DNA from: Pollutibacter sp046317915
Lineage (GTDB): Bacteria; Bacteroidota; Bacteroidia; Chitinophagales; Chitinophagaceae
DNA length: 64,000 nucleotides
NCBI GenBank assembly: GCA_046317915.1
Contig: JBKCVJ010000055.1
Location: 1-64,000, forward strand
Reading direction: 5' to 3'
Numbering within the stretch: position 1 is the first letter of the stretch; each line of letters begins with the position of its first letter. Both the position numbers and the translations under genes were made by a program. The notes under the pieces were generated by a model. The model was not told where the DNA came from. It did no database searches and worked only from the letters and a program-made list of their open reading frames with translations. Positions 16,948 through 25,294 of this stretch are shown piece by piece.

Positions 16948-17982
16948 TTAATCTGTCACATAAAGATTTTCGGAAACTGCAATAGATAGTCCAGGGGCGG
17001 GGTGGGTAAACGAAACGCGACCATTATCATACTGAAGTCCGCTGGCCAGATCCGTTTTGAGCAGCATTGGTCCGTCTGCATCCAGGTGATCCAACAGGGG
17101 TGAAAGGTGAATCATGGCCGATGTGCCGATGGATGATTCATTCATGCAGCCTAACATGACCTGCATCCCCAGGCTACGGGCTTGTTTGATCATCCGCCTG
17201 GCTGGGGTGATGCCACTACATTTCGTGAGTTTGATATTGATTCCGTGAAAATGGCCTTTACATTTTTCGACATCCTGCTCTGCCACACATGATTCATCCG
17301 CAAACAGCGGGATTGGGGACACCTGAAAGAGTTTAGCCATTCCTTCCCAATTATCCTTGGCAAGTGGTTGTTCCACCAGTTCCACCCCAAGGCTTTCCAT
17401 TACGGGTATCTTCTCCAAGGCTTGTTCCAGGGACCATCCGGCATTGACATCTACCCTCAAAGGTACTTGCGTATGCCGACGCAGTTCAGCGAGCATTTCC
17501 ATATCGCCATCAAACCCAACCTTCACTTTATACACGGGCCATGGATTCTCCTCTATCTTAGCAATCATCCGTTCGGTGGAATCTATTCCGATGGTATAGT
17601 CAGTAAGCGGTGCTTTGGAGGGATCCAACTGCCAAAGTTGATACAGTGGTTTTCCAACCATTTTGCCCCATAGGTCCCAACCAGCCATATCTAATGCACA
17701 AACCAGGAAAGGGTTTCGGGGAAACAGATGGTGTAGAAAATGCCAGTATCGCTCCGGATCGGTGAGGGCAAATTTCTCCAGTACAGTTCTTTTGGCTTCC
17801 AGATCTTTGATCATGGACTCCACAGTGATTTCATAATAATTTATCGCTGGAGCTTCGCCATATCCTTTCAGTCCCCTCCACGCCAATTCCACCACAAGGG
17901 TTGGTTGGTGCGTCTTTGTGCCCTTGGATATCGTGAATGGATACACGAAAGGAAGCTCATGGGAGTAGTGGTTCAGTTTCAT
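16948..17982 (-). CDS. Dipeptide (L-Ala-D/L-Glu) epimerase, enolase superfamily
   Basis: This 344-residue muconate-lactonizing-type enolase-superfamily protein has the catalytic KVKVG motif near residue 150, metal ligands in DVNAGW, EQPL and ADESC, and the second lysine in NIKLTKCSG; GCMNESSIGTSA and DLDADGPML follow. These match L-Ala-D/L-Glu epimerases that recycle murein peptides, but other dipeptide specificities occur and residues alone do not settle it. Its ATG overlaps the stop of the upstream glucanotransferase by 4 nt, so translation is probably coupled. Confidence 0.85.
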   Translation of the reverse strand: MKLNHYSHELPFVYPFTISKGTKTHQPTLVVELAWRGLKGYGEAPAINYYEITVESMIKDLEAKRTVLEKFALTDPERYWHFLHHLFPRNPFLVCALDMAGWDLWGKMVGKPLYQLWQLDPSKAPLTDYTIGIDSTERMIAKIEENPWPVYKVKVGFDGDMEMLAELRRHTQVPLRVDVNAGWSLEQALEKIPVMESLGVELVEQPLAKDNWEGMAKLFQVSPIPLFADESCVAEQDVEKCKGHFHGINIKLTKCSGITPARRMIKQARSLGMQVMLGCMNESSIGTSAMIHLSPLLDHLDADGPMLLKTDLASGLQYDNGRVSFTHPAPGLSIAVSENLYVTD

Positions 17983-20678
17983 GCACGTCCGCTGGCGTTA
18001 ACCAATAACTTTAACGCTGAAGTATACTCTTTCTGACGCATGAGTTCTTCCAACGAGATATGCATTCTATACCGCCAGTAATGCTTTGGGTTGGCCGGCA
18101 CATTGATGCGCTCCACATTAGGATCGGGTTTACGTAGTTTCTCATCGATCCCAAACAGATCCTGCACCTGAAATATGCTCCACATGGCCGGAGAATATAA
18201 ATGTTGTATCACGATGGCCCTGTTGATCCACGCTTCGCAGTAAAACGGTGCTTCCCCGTATTGCCCCAATTCGTTATTGAAAAATCGTTGGGTCCTTGAA
18301 CGTTCTTCTTCCCACCAACCCCTGATGGTACTCATGTCGTGGGTTGAAGGGGTCACCACACTCAGGTATGGCGCTTCACTGGGATGGAAAAATTCTTTTT
18401 TACTATCCTTTGGCATGCGCTGAATTTCGAGGCTCAGAAAACCCAATTGCTGCATGACTTCCGGCACACATGCGGGCACCATGCCGAGGTCCTCACCGCA
18501 GATCAGCATTTCACTTGCACGTTTCAGTGCCGGCAATTTCTGCATCGCTTCTTTACGCCAGAACTCATCCTGCCTCCGGAAGAAATAATCCACATACAAT
18601 TCCTGTAATTGCTGTTGCACATAACCATCCAGGTATTTGTAAGAGAAAGTCTGCTGCATATTGAACCTGAAATGGAAATCAGCACCCTGTGAATCCTTAT
18701 GCTCAAACAATATCACATTTGAAATCAGGTCAAACAAACCAGACTTGATCCGCTCATTATCTTCTACCCCGGGTAGTACAGCGAAATGGGCCTCAATTTT
18801 CTTCTGCGTATTAAACGCCTCTTTCATAGCATAGGTTCCATCGCCGTTGGCCGTGAGAAAAGGCTTAAACTTCTTTTCATCCGGACCAAACATTTCCCAG
18901 AGTATTGCATCATTAATGAAAGGTCTTGTATATCGATTGGCATCGAAAGGTATATGTCTCTGGTGAAACTCACTGATATGCACCGGAATTGCAGGCACGA
19001 AATGCCCGAGAATTCCTTCAACGGCATCTTCCGGAATAGACCAGATTCTAAAAAATCCGAGAATATGATCAATACGGAACGCATCAAAGTATCTGCTCAT
19101 CTGCTCAAACCTACGTTTCCACCATGCATACCCATCCTCTTTCATCCTCTTCCAGTTGTAGGTTGGGAATCCCCAGTTCTGTCCTTTGACAGCAAAATCA
19201 TCTGGTGGTGCGCCTGCCTGGTAATCCATGAAATACAGATCAGGTGCAACCCAGGCATCCACACCATTTCTATTCACACCAATAGGGATATCTCCTTTCA
19301 CAACTATTCCATTCCTGTTTGCGTAATCGTGCGCTTCTTTAAGCTGTAAGTGCAAGTGAAACTGAATAAAATAGTGTATCCCGATGCGGTCAAAATGCTT
19401 TTGTGACGAGGCGGAAAGTTTTTCGATCTGTTGTTCCTGGTAAACAGAATGGGTTTTCCAGACCCTGAAATCAGCCGCTTCATATTTGTCTCTCAGATAG
19501 CAGTAGGCTGCATAAGGCACCAACCAGTCTTTATTGTCTTCGAAAAACTGTAGGTACGCGTCGGAAGCAAATGTCTTATCTTTTTGTAGCTGATAAAGGT
19601 CTTCAATAATGCTAAGCTTGTATTTCAAAACCGCTTCATAATCCAGCTCAGGCAGATCGTTCAACTGTTTGTACGTTTTCTTCAAGGAACGAATGGAAGA
19701 AGCATACTCTTGCCCGGCAACTTTTTCCAGGTTAAGGTATATCGGATGCAATGCAAATGCAGAAATAGCAGAATAAGGATAGGAATCAACCCATGTGTGG
19801 GTTGAAGTGGTGTCATTAACAGGAAGGATCTGGATCAGTTTCAGGCCGATGCTCTTTGACCAGTCCACTAATAATTTTAGGTCAGCAAACTCCCCTACTC
19901 CGGAACCTTTATCAGATCGTAAACTGAATACAGGAACGGATATCCCGGCACCTTTCCAAATGACATTAGGCAATTGGGCAAATCCATCCCTGACGATGGT
20001 GACTTTTTTGGCAAGCTGCTGATTGATGATCTGCCTGTTGTCACCAGCTTCGTACGACATGAATTTTTTCCGCCTGGTGTCATACACCCCATACTTATAC
20101 TTGATGTCTTCCACGTCCTGCAAAAGGTTCAACTTGATGGTCCACCAGTTGCCTTCCCTTGATAACAATACGGGCTCTGCACTATTCCATGATCCAAGAG
20201 AAGGTGTATTGCCAATGACGCATAAGGCTTCGTGTTTACGAAGTAGTGGCGCCTTCACCATAAAAACATGGGTGTTTCCACGGTAGGGTTTGCTCTTGGT
20301 AGCTTGTTTGGGAGAACGCAAAAGCACCTCCCGGAACGGAGCCGTAAAGAATGCATTCTCGATGGTCCCCGCGTGATTCCAGGTGTCAATGTTATCGATC
20401 TCATTGGCCGTAATGCGGGTCAGTTCAATTTTCCTGTCGTCACCCCACTCAATGACCTGTTCACCTTTCTCCGTATGGAGGATGTATTTATATTGAAATG
20501 TTTTAGTGAGCAGTTCCTTATCTACAAGTTCAATTTCAGTCTGCCAGAAATCTGCATTCAGGTATTGCATTGGCTGGGATAAAGCCGCATCATTGTTTCC
20601 AAGTTGGGGTATCCCGCCGGAAAGGTGTAGCGACTGTCCTGGCTTCGTGGAGAAGCGCAGGAGAAAACGAATTAGCAT
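17979..20678 (-). CDS. malQ: 4-alpha-glucanotransferase with two N-terminal CBM20 domains
   Basis: This 899-residue protein carries two starch-binding CBM20 domains (about 1-110 and 130-235; the second contains VIGNTPSLGSWN) before a GH77 amylomaltase domain. GH77 landmarks are FRIDHILGFFRIW with the nucleophile Asp, CGEDLGMVP with the acid/base Glu, and STHDMSTIRGWW. This layout is that of DPE2-type enzymes, which move glucose from maltose to glycogen-like acceptors. It lacks a signal peptide, so it acts in the cytosol, presumably on glycogen or maltodextrin. It is the first gene of a two-gene unit with the dipeptide epimerase. Confidence 0.93.
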   Translation of the reverse strand: MLIRFLLRFSTKPGQSLHLSGGIPQLGNNDAALSQPMQYLNADFWQTEIELVDKELLTKTFQYKYILHTEKGEQVIEWGDDRKIELTRITANEIDNIDTWNHAGTIENAFFTAPFREVLLRSPKQATKSKPYRGNTHVFMVKAPLLRKHEALCVIGNTPSLGSWNSAEPVLLSREGNWWTIKLNLLQDVEDIKYKYGVYDTRRKKFMSYEAGDNRQIINQQLAKKVTIVRDGFAQLPNVIWKGAGISVPVFSLRSDKGSGVGEFADLKLLVDWSKSIGLKLIQILPVNDTTSTHTWVDSYPYSAISAFALHPIYLNLEKVAGQEYASSIRSLKKTYKQLNDLPELDYEAVLKYKLSIIEDLYQLQKDKTFASDAYLQFFEDNKDWLVPYAAYCYLRDKYEAADFRVWKTHSVYQEQQIEKLSASSQKHFDRIGIHYFIQFHLHLQLKEAHDYANRNGIVVKGDIPIGVNRNGVDAWVAPDLYFMDYQAGAPPDDFAVKGQNWGFPTYNWKRMKEDGYAWWKRRFEQMSRYFDAFRIDHILGFFRIWSIPEDAVEGILGHFVPAIPVHISEFHQRHIPFDANRYTRPFINDAILWEMFGPDEKKFKPFLTANGDGTYAMKEAFNTQKKIEAHFAVLPGVEDNERIKSGLFDLISNVILFEHKDSQGADFHFRFNMQQTFSYKYLDGYVQQQLQELYVDYFFRRQDEFWRKEAMQKLPALKRASEMLICGEDLGMVPACVPEVMQQLGFLSLEIQRMPKDSKKEFFHPSEAPYLSVVTPSTHDMSTIRGWWEEERSRTQRFFNNELGQYGEAPFYCEAWINRAIVIQHLYSPAMWSIFQVQDLFGIDEKLRKPDPNVERINVPANPKHYWRYRMHISLEELMRQKEYTSALKLLVNASGRA

Positions 20679-20714
20679 GCAAGTTGAGTTTGGTCTATAA
20701 AAATACGCAACTAA

Positions 20715-20729
20715 GTGTATTCTTTACAC
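20715..20729. promoter_or_regulatory. Inverted repeat GTGTA-N5-TACAC between divergent genes
   Basis: Two 5-bp arms separated by TTCTT lie in the 117-nt gap between malQ (minus) and the small membrane peptide (plus). Position and symmetry suit a regulator site, but arms this short can arise by chance. Confidence 0.25.
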
Positions 20730-20771
20730 AATACAAAAAGCTTTCTGTTTTATAAATATCTTAGAACGAAC

Positions 20772-20779
20772 TATATTTG
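20772..20779 (+). promoter_or_regulatory. Promoter -7 box TATATTTG before the small membrane peptide
   Basis: TATATTTG matches TAnnTTTG and ends 16 nt before the ATG at 20796. It supports expression of the 49-residue ORF. Confidence 0.5.
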
Positions 20780-20795
20780 CGTAAAATTTTTTATA

Positions 20796-20945
20796 ATGGA
20801 ATCTAAATCAAGGGGTATTTACTGGTTATTATTCTTTGCTTCCATCGCTTTGTGTATCGTAGTTTACCTGTTTTTACCTTCCATGACCTCTTTGACCGTA
20901 GTTCCTTTGGTGACCACCCTCGTCAAAGCACTTGACTTGATCTGA
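20796..20945 (+). CDS. Small single-span membrane peptide, unknown
   Basis: A 49-residue ORF: a charged start (MESKSRG), one hydrophobic helix (about 8-28, WLLFFASIALCIVVYLFL), then a moderately hydrophobic tail ending in KALDLI. A perfect -7 box lies 16 nt upstream and a strong terminator 39 nt downstream, so it looks like a self-contained gene despite its size. I do not recognise it. A longer frame from a TTG at 20715 would cross the promoter and is unlikely. Confidence 0.5.
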   Translation: MESKSRGIYWLLFFASIALCIVVYLFLPSMTSLTVVPLVTTLVKALDLI

Positions 20946-20946
20946 A

Positions 20947-20985
20947 ATTGCCGCATTACCGCATTCTCATATTGCCACATTGACA
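20947..20985. repeat. 8-bp degenerate tandem repeat, ATTGCCRC type
   Basis: About five consecutive octamers begin with ATT and vary around ATTGCCGC (also ATTACCGC, ATTCTCAT, ATTGCCAC). The same unit recurs, reversed, at 37447-37480. It is noncoding and lies just before a terminator. Confidence 0.6.
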
Positions 20986-21012
20986 ATGTTCCCTCTCGGG
21001 AACATTTTTTTT
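20985..21012 (+). terminator. Strong intrinsic terminator
   Basis: AATGTTCCC pairs with GGGAACATT around the loop TCTC and is followed by a run of T. It ends transcription from the small membrane peptide. Confidence 0.85.
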
Positions 21013-21232
21013 GCCACCTATCCTGCTCAATTGCCACTGGTTGATGGCTTCCATTTCTTAACATTTTATTGGTAACAATAAGGCTGAAATGACGTCTCAT
21101 ATGAGTACAAGGTTGAAAGACAGCTCTTTGATAATTTTCAGTAAATCGTCGAAAAACAATCAAGTAGGCGGGTAATAAAAGGGTTAACAGTTCGTTAATT
21201 GAATAATTTTCAAAAATACCACGAAATGGTAG
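21013..21232. other. Intergenic stretch with no gene
   Basis: No credible ORF, RNA or repeat is visible in the first 200 nt. At 21217-21231 an inverted repeat TACCA-CGAAA-TGGTA sits one base upstream of the -33 box of the next promoter and is a candidate operator. Minus-strand ORFs crossing this region have no recognisable protein character. Confidence 0.4.
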
Positions 21233-21263
21233 TTTGAAATATGTAAACCTTAGACTAACTTTG
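21233..21263 (+). promoter_or_regulatory. Complete Bacteroidota promoter TTTG-N19-TAACTTTG
   Basis: The -33 box TTTG (21233-21236), an exact 19-nt spacer and the -7 box TAACTTTG (21256-21263) reproduce the sigma-ABfr consensus. It is the best promoter in the window. The leader to the ATG at 21457 would be about 190 nt and contains a partly repeated ATCGAC motif, so post-transcriptional control is possible. Confidence 0.75.
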
Positions 21264-21456
21264 CAGCGCAAACTGCAACCAAGTGCACTACCTGGGGTCG
21301 GAATCTGGCCCGATGAAAAATCGACAATCAGACAAAGCGATAATCGACCATCTATCCCGATTCTAAACCAAACATAGTAATAGGTATTGCATAGTAGTAT
21401 TTTTTAGACATCTTTGCCATATAGAAAGGAACAATAGAAAGTAAGAAGAACAGAAA

Positions 21457-22134
21457 ATGAAACAAATGATGAACGAAGTGAATCCAAAGGCAGGAACACT
21501 TAAACAGACAAATGGAAAAACCCTTCAGAACGTGTCCAGAAGACTAATTGCCTTCGTTCTGATGCTGGCCATCACCTTGCAACCTGCAATGGTAAATGCC
21601 AAAACCAATGATGAGAATGGAGACACTTGCTGCTCCGTTGAAAAGAAAGACAGGAATAATAAGTTAACGAAACTGGTTAAACTGTCGCTCCCATCTGCAA
21701 AGATGATCAACAACGCTGACAGTGATATCACCTCAGCCTTGTACAAATCCCTGAATGAAAACAGGGTCAAGCAGTTCGCCGAGGCTTTTGCAGCCGGTGA
21801 CACTGAAATCAACAAAGCTTTTGCAGCTGAAACAAGCATCTCCCTTCCTAAGGGTATGCTGGCTGATGAAGTGATGATCGCAGGATTTTTTGCTGAGAAC
21901 ATTGCTTTCACGTGTGATATAGCTGTTGGAGATGCTGAGTTGACAAAATTGTTCGCTGCAGAACACCGCATTCAGTTTGCCAGTGATACAATTGCTGGTG
22001 ACGAATGGATGAGCCTCCGCTTTCATGCTGAAAACATCATGATGCCAAGCGCAACGATGATTGCGCAGGCTGACGCAGAGATCAATGGTCGTTTGCAAGG
22101 CGACAATACCACAAAAACTTTGGCGATCAAGTAA
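21457..22134 (+). CDS. Secreted protein of about 22-residue degenerate repeats, unknown function
   Basis: This 225-residue protein has a long N-region and a hydrophobic signal (LIAFVLMLAITLQPAMVNA, about 30-48), suggesting export. A Cys pair (TCCS, 58-59) and a charged segment follow. From about residue 75 to 217 it consists of roughly six degenerate units of 22-25 residues: IAFTCDIAVGDAELTKLFAAEH (149-170) is typical, with a pattern of hydrophobic start, then [IL]A-x-[AG]-D, then [FL]-x-A-E-[NHT]. I recognise no family. A perfect promoter and a terminator flank it, so it is a monocistronic, probably well expressed gene. Confidence 0.8.
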   Translation: MKQMMNEVNPKAGTLKQTNGKTLQNVSRRLIAFVLMLAITLQPAMVNAKTNDENGDTCCSVEKKDRNNKLTKLVKLSLPSAKMINNADSDITSALYKSLNENRVKQFAEAFAAGDTEINKAFAAETSISLPKGMLADEVMIAGFFAENIAFTCDIAVGDAELTKLFAAEHRIQFASDTIAGDEWMSLRFHAENIMMPSATMIAQADAEINGRLQGDNTTKTLAIK

Positions 22135-22162
22135 ATATTCAGTCAGTTGGTTTGTTTTGGAG

Positions 22163-22188
22163 CCGGCGATAGCATCGCCGGTTTTTTT
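22163..22188 (+). terminator. Terminator of the repeat-protein gene
   Basis: CCGGCGAT pairs with ATCGCCGG around AGC, followed by seven T. It ends the transcript 6 nt before the -7 box of the RNase P RNA gene. Confidence 0.88.
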
Positions 22189-22193
22189 GTACC

Positions 22194-22201
22194 TATCTTT
22201 G
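22194..22201 (+). promoter_or_regulatory. Promoter -7 box TATCTTTG of rnpB
   Basis: TATCTTTG matches TAnnTTTG and touches the 5' strand of helix P1. Its -33 region would lie inside the preceding terminator hairpin, where no TTTG is visible. Confidence 0.55.
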
Positions 22202-22577
22202 AAAACTGCAAACCAGGCTATCGCTTCCTGTGCAAACGGGAGGAGGAAAGTCCGGACAGCACAGGGCAACCCACCGGTGAAGAGCCGGGTTCCGGAAACG
22301 GAAACAGAAAGTGCCACAGAGAATAACAGCCACCCTTAAAAGTGGTGATGGTGAAAACGTGAGGTAAGAGCTCACGCCTTCCTGCGGTAACGCAGGTTGG
22401 GGGTAAACCTTGGGTGCTGAAATGCCATGTATAGTAACGGTTGAGGGCGGCTCGTCCAATGCTTCGGCAACGTTACAGGGTAGGCAGATGGATCCTTACG
22501 GGTAACCGTTTGGACAGATAAATGATAGCCATCCCGCAAGGGACACAGGATCCGGCTTATGGTTTGCAGTTTTTTTA
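22202..22577 (+). ncRNA. rnpB: RNase P RNA
   Basis: Bacterial RNase P RNA, the catalytic subunit that matures tRNA 5' ends. Conserved core blocks are visible: GAGGAAAGTCCGGAC near the 5' end (P4/CR-I region), ACAGAA with GTGCCACAGAG, a GGTAAACC block, and GATCCTTACGGG plus ATCCGGCTTA near the 3' end. The ends pair perfectly (AAAACTGCAAACCA with TGGTTTGCAGTTTT, helix P1), and the 3' strand runs into T residues that serve as terminator. The true 5' end is probably a few bases inside 22202, given the promoter box. The 3' T run overlaps the stop codon of the convergent Smr gene. Confidence 0.95.
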
Positions 22578-23594
22578 TTTAAAGAAGATTTCGGTGGCGC
22601 CAAACCCAAAACTGGGGTGGAATTGGTTCACGAAACTTTTCACATCATTTTTTAGGCGCAGTAGGTCATGGATCTCATCCCTGAGTTTACCGGTCCCTAC
22701 CCCGTGGATGATGATCAGTTGTTGTTGGTGATGTAAAAGGGCGAGTTCGTAGTACTTTTCAAATGTTTTCAGCTGGAGATCGATGATCGCCGCATTACTG
22801 AGCCCTTTCCATTGATCCGTGAGTTTCTCGATATGCAAATCCACCACTGTGCGTGCAGGTTCAAGGTGCTGGCGGTTTACTTTTCCATGTTCATAGATCC
22901 GGAAACCCGCATTGGCGAGTTTCGCGAGATCAGGTTTTTCTTCTTCCACTCTTTCCGGATATTCCTGTAAAAGCTGATATACAAAATGCGCCTCGTGTTT
23001 TAACCTGATCTCTTCAATCTTCTGGAAAATCTGTTTTGCCTTTACTTTCAGGCTGGTTTCCACATGTGTTGCGAGTTTCTTATCTGGCACATGAAGTGAA
23101 AACTCCACATCAAACCTGGGTGAGTCATTTAACTGTTCAAAAGGCACATCATGAACATAAAAATCCTGCAAGGGCAACAGCGTGTTCTTAAGTTCAAAAC
23201 CAAGGCTACCCTGCAGCATCAGTTTATAGTGAAAGTCCAGGTGGTGGTTCGTCTGGTTAACCAGATAGAGTTTGAAGTACTCTACCACGTCATCGTCAAA
23301 AACGTCTTTGTCAAACACCGGGAGAAAAGACAGCCAGATACCTTCACCAACTTTGTATTTGGGTGCTGCCTTTTCTTTCCTGATCTGGTCAACAAAGATT
23401 TTGGACTTTGGCTTGTCCTCGTTGGGTTTAGCTGTAAACCGCTTGAAATATGGAAAATCGATCTGATCCAGATACACAGGAAAGCGGACGCCATCCACGT
23501 CAATAAGCGCCATCTCGCGGTTGATAAAATCCACTATCTCACCCTCCTCTCCTGAATGAACCAGGATCACTTTATCCCCCTGCTGAAATTTCAT
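22575..23594 (-). CDS. Smr-domain protein with DUF2027-like N-terminus
   Basis: This 339-residue protein starts with a short SH3-like segment (GDKVILVHSGEEGEIVDFI), has a middle beta-rich domain and ends in a Smr domain (VVDLHIEKLTD near residue 240; IIIHGVGTGKLRDEIHDLL near 290; FGATEIFF at the end). Smr domains, also found in MutS2, are nucleases or nucleic-acid-binding modules. The MutS ATPase core is absent. Its ATG overlaps the permease stop by 4 nt; it is the last gene of the nine-gene minus-strand run, and its stop codon lies in the rnpB terminator. Confidence 0.87.
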   Translation of the reverse strand: MKFQQGDKVILVHSGEEGEIVDFINREMALIDVDGVRFPVYLDQIDFPYFKRFTAKPNEDKPKSKIFVDQIRKEKAAPKYKVGEGIWLSFLPVFDKDVFDDDVVEYFKLYLVNQTNHHLDFHYKLMLQGSLGFELKNTLLPLQDFYVHDVPFEQLNDSPRFDVEFSLHVPDKKLATHVETSLKVKAKQIFQKIEEIRLKHEAHFVYQLLQEYPERVEEEKPDLAKLANAGFRIYEHGKVNRQHLEPARTVVDLHIEKLTDQWKGLSNAAIIDLQLKTFEKYYELALLHHQQQLIIIHGVGTGKLRDEIHDLLRLKNDVKSFVNQFHPSFGFGATEIFFK

Positions 23595-25273
23595 ATCCTT
23601 GCTGCGTTTGCCAGTCTGCTTTTACGATAACCGTATAAGAAATAAATGATCAGTCCGATGGCCATCCAACCAAAGAAAACCATCCAGCTCTTGGTTGGTA
23701 TCTCGATCATCAGGTACATACAACACAACACTCCTGACACTGGGATGAGTGAAAAGTTCCTGATAAAGGTATACACGGTCATGATGGCTGCCAGAACCAG
23801 GAAGATCAGAAACAAATATTCTTGGTAAGACTCTGTACCCATGTTGGATAGTGCATCCATGATCCTCGTTCTCCCTAAAAATACAAACAGTAAGAAAAAC
23901 GCAGGAACAATCCATTTGCCGTTTATATAAGGCAGCTGGAATTTTCCAGCTTCCTTTGGTCTGAAAGGTAACAACAATACTCCGCCACTCACCAACACAA
24001 AAGCGAAAAGTGTACCGATGCTGGTAAGGTCAGTCATGAGTTTATCATCCACAACCAACACCAATCCACCTACAAGTAATCCTGAAATAATTGTAGCAAA
24101 GCCAGGGGTACTGAATTTAGGATGAATCTTACCGAATGATTTAGGCAGCAAACCGTCCCTGCTCATAGACATCCAGATTCTGGGTTGGCCTAGCGAAAAG
24201 ACCAACAACACACTGGTTGCGGCCACTACAGCACTGACGGAAATGATGAAACCGATCTTGGGTAAATTGATCTTATCAAAAACATAGGCCAGGGGGTCCG
24301 TTACGCCTTCAAACTCGCTATACTTAACCATTCCGGTGATCACTAAGGCAGTGATCACATAAATGACCGTACAGATCAACAATGAATAGATCATCCCTTT
24401 AGGAAGATCCCGTTTCGGATCGGCACACTCTTCTGCTGTGGTGGAGATGGCATCAAACCCTATGTAGGCAAAGAAAACGGCAGACACTCCTTTAAGTACA
24501 CCCGTCATACCATTTGGCAGGAATGGACTCCAATTGCCTGTGGTACCTTCTGAAAAAATGAACCAGAAACCGATCACTGCAATTAAAGCCAGTACTACCA
24601 GTTTCAACATGACCATGAAATTGGCGGAACGCTTACTCTCATGGATTCCTATATATGCTAGGATCGTGATGAGTACCACAATGATGAATGCGGGAAGGTT
24701 AATGATAAATCGAAATCCGGCAATGATCGGTGCATTGCTGTACACCAGTTGATCCACGGGTTTGCCTTCTGCAATGGCCGCATGATATGCATCCCTCGCC
24801 GTTTGATATCCTACCGTCAGCCAGCCCGGCAAATGAATATTCATGGCACGGAGAATATTATTGAAATATGCACTCCAGCTGATCGCTACCACGATGTTGC
24901 CAATGGCATACTCCAGGATCAACGCCCATCCGATGATCCACGCAATCATCTCCCCGAAGGTCACGTAAGAATAAGTATAGGCACTTCCTGACACAGGTAC
25001 CCGAGAGGCGAATTCTGCATAACACAATGCGGTGAACCCACAAGTAACAGCTGTGATAAGGAAAAGGAAAATCACACCGGGGCCGCCGTTAAAAGCCGCC
25101 GAACCAATGGTTGAGAAAACACCTGCACCAATGACGGCAGCAACACCCATAAAGGTGAGGTCTTTTACGCCTAATATTTTCTTCAATCCACCACCATGCC
25201 CGTCATTCACTCCTTCCGCCTGGTCTTTCAAAATAAGGTCCAACGATTTTTTCCTAAATACCGAGTTTGCCAT
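23591..25273 (-). CDS. APC-family amino acid permease
   Basis: This 560-residue protein has about 12-14 membrane helices and clear APC features: the unwound helix-1 motif GVAAVIGAGVFSTIG near residue 42 and the region CGFTALCYAEFASRVPVSGSAY. It resembles cationic amino acid transporter (CAT)-like permeases. A hydrophilic N-terminus of about 30 residues precedes the first helix. Substrate is not assignable from sequence. It lies 21 nt after the polyprenyl synthase and overlaps the Smr gene by 4 nt. Confidence 0.9.
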   Translation of the reverse strand: MANSVFRKKSLDLILKDQAEGVNDGHGGGLKKILGVKDLTFMGVAAVIGAGVFSTIGSAAFNGGPGVIFLFLITAVTCGFTALCYAEFASRVPVSGSAYTYSYVTFGEMIAWIIGWALILEYAIGNIVVAISWSAYFNNILRAMNIHLPGWLTVGYQTARDAYHAAIAEGKPVDQLVYSNAPIIAGFRFIINLPAFIIVVLITILAYIGIHESKRSANFMVMLKLVVLALIAVIGFWFIFSEGTTGNWSPFLPNGMTGVLKGVSAVFFAYIGFDAISTTAEECADPKRDLPKGMIYSLLICTVIYVITALVITGMVKYSEFEGVTDPLAYVFDKINLPKIGFIISVSAVVAATSVLLVFSLGQPRIWMSMSRDGLLPKSFGKIHPKFSTPGFATIISGLLVGGLVLVVDDKLMTDLTSIGTLFAFVLVSGGVLLLPFRPKEAGKFQLPYINGKWIVPAFFLLFVFLGRTRIMDALSNMGTESYQEYLFLIFLVLAAIMTVYTFIRNFSLIPVSGVLCCMYLMIEIPTKSWMVFFGWMAIGLIIYFLYGYRKSRLANAARI

Positions 25274-25294
25274 ACCAATATGGGGTTATGAAAA

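Noticed and set aside
20947..20985. Octamer and heptamer arrays as CRISPR
   Set aside because: Units are only 7-8 bp with no spacers and no cas genes nearby.
20864..21271. 135-residue minus-strand ORF in the 20.9-21.3 kb gap
   Set aside because: It crosses a terminator and a perfect plus-strand promoter, has no recognisable features, and looks like chance reading of noncoding sequence.
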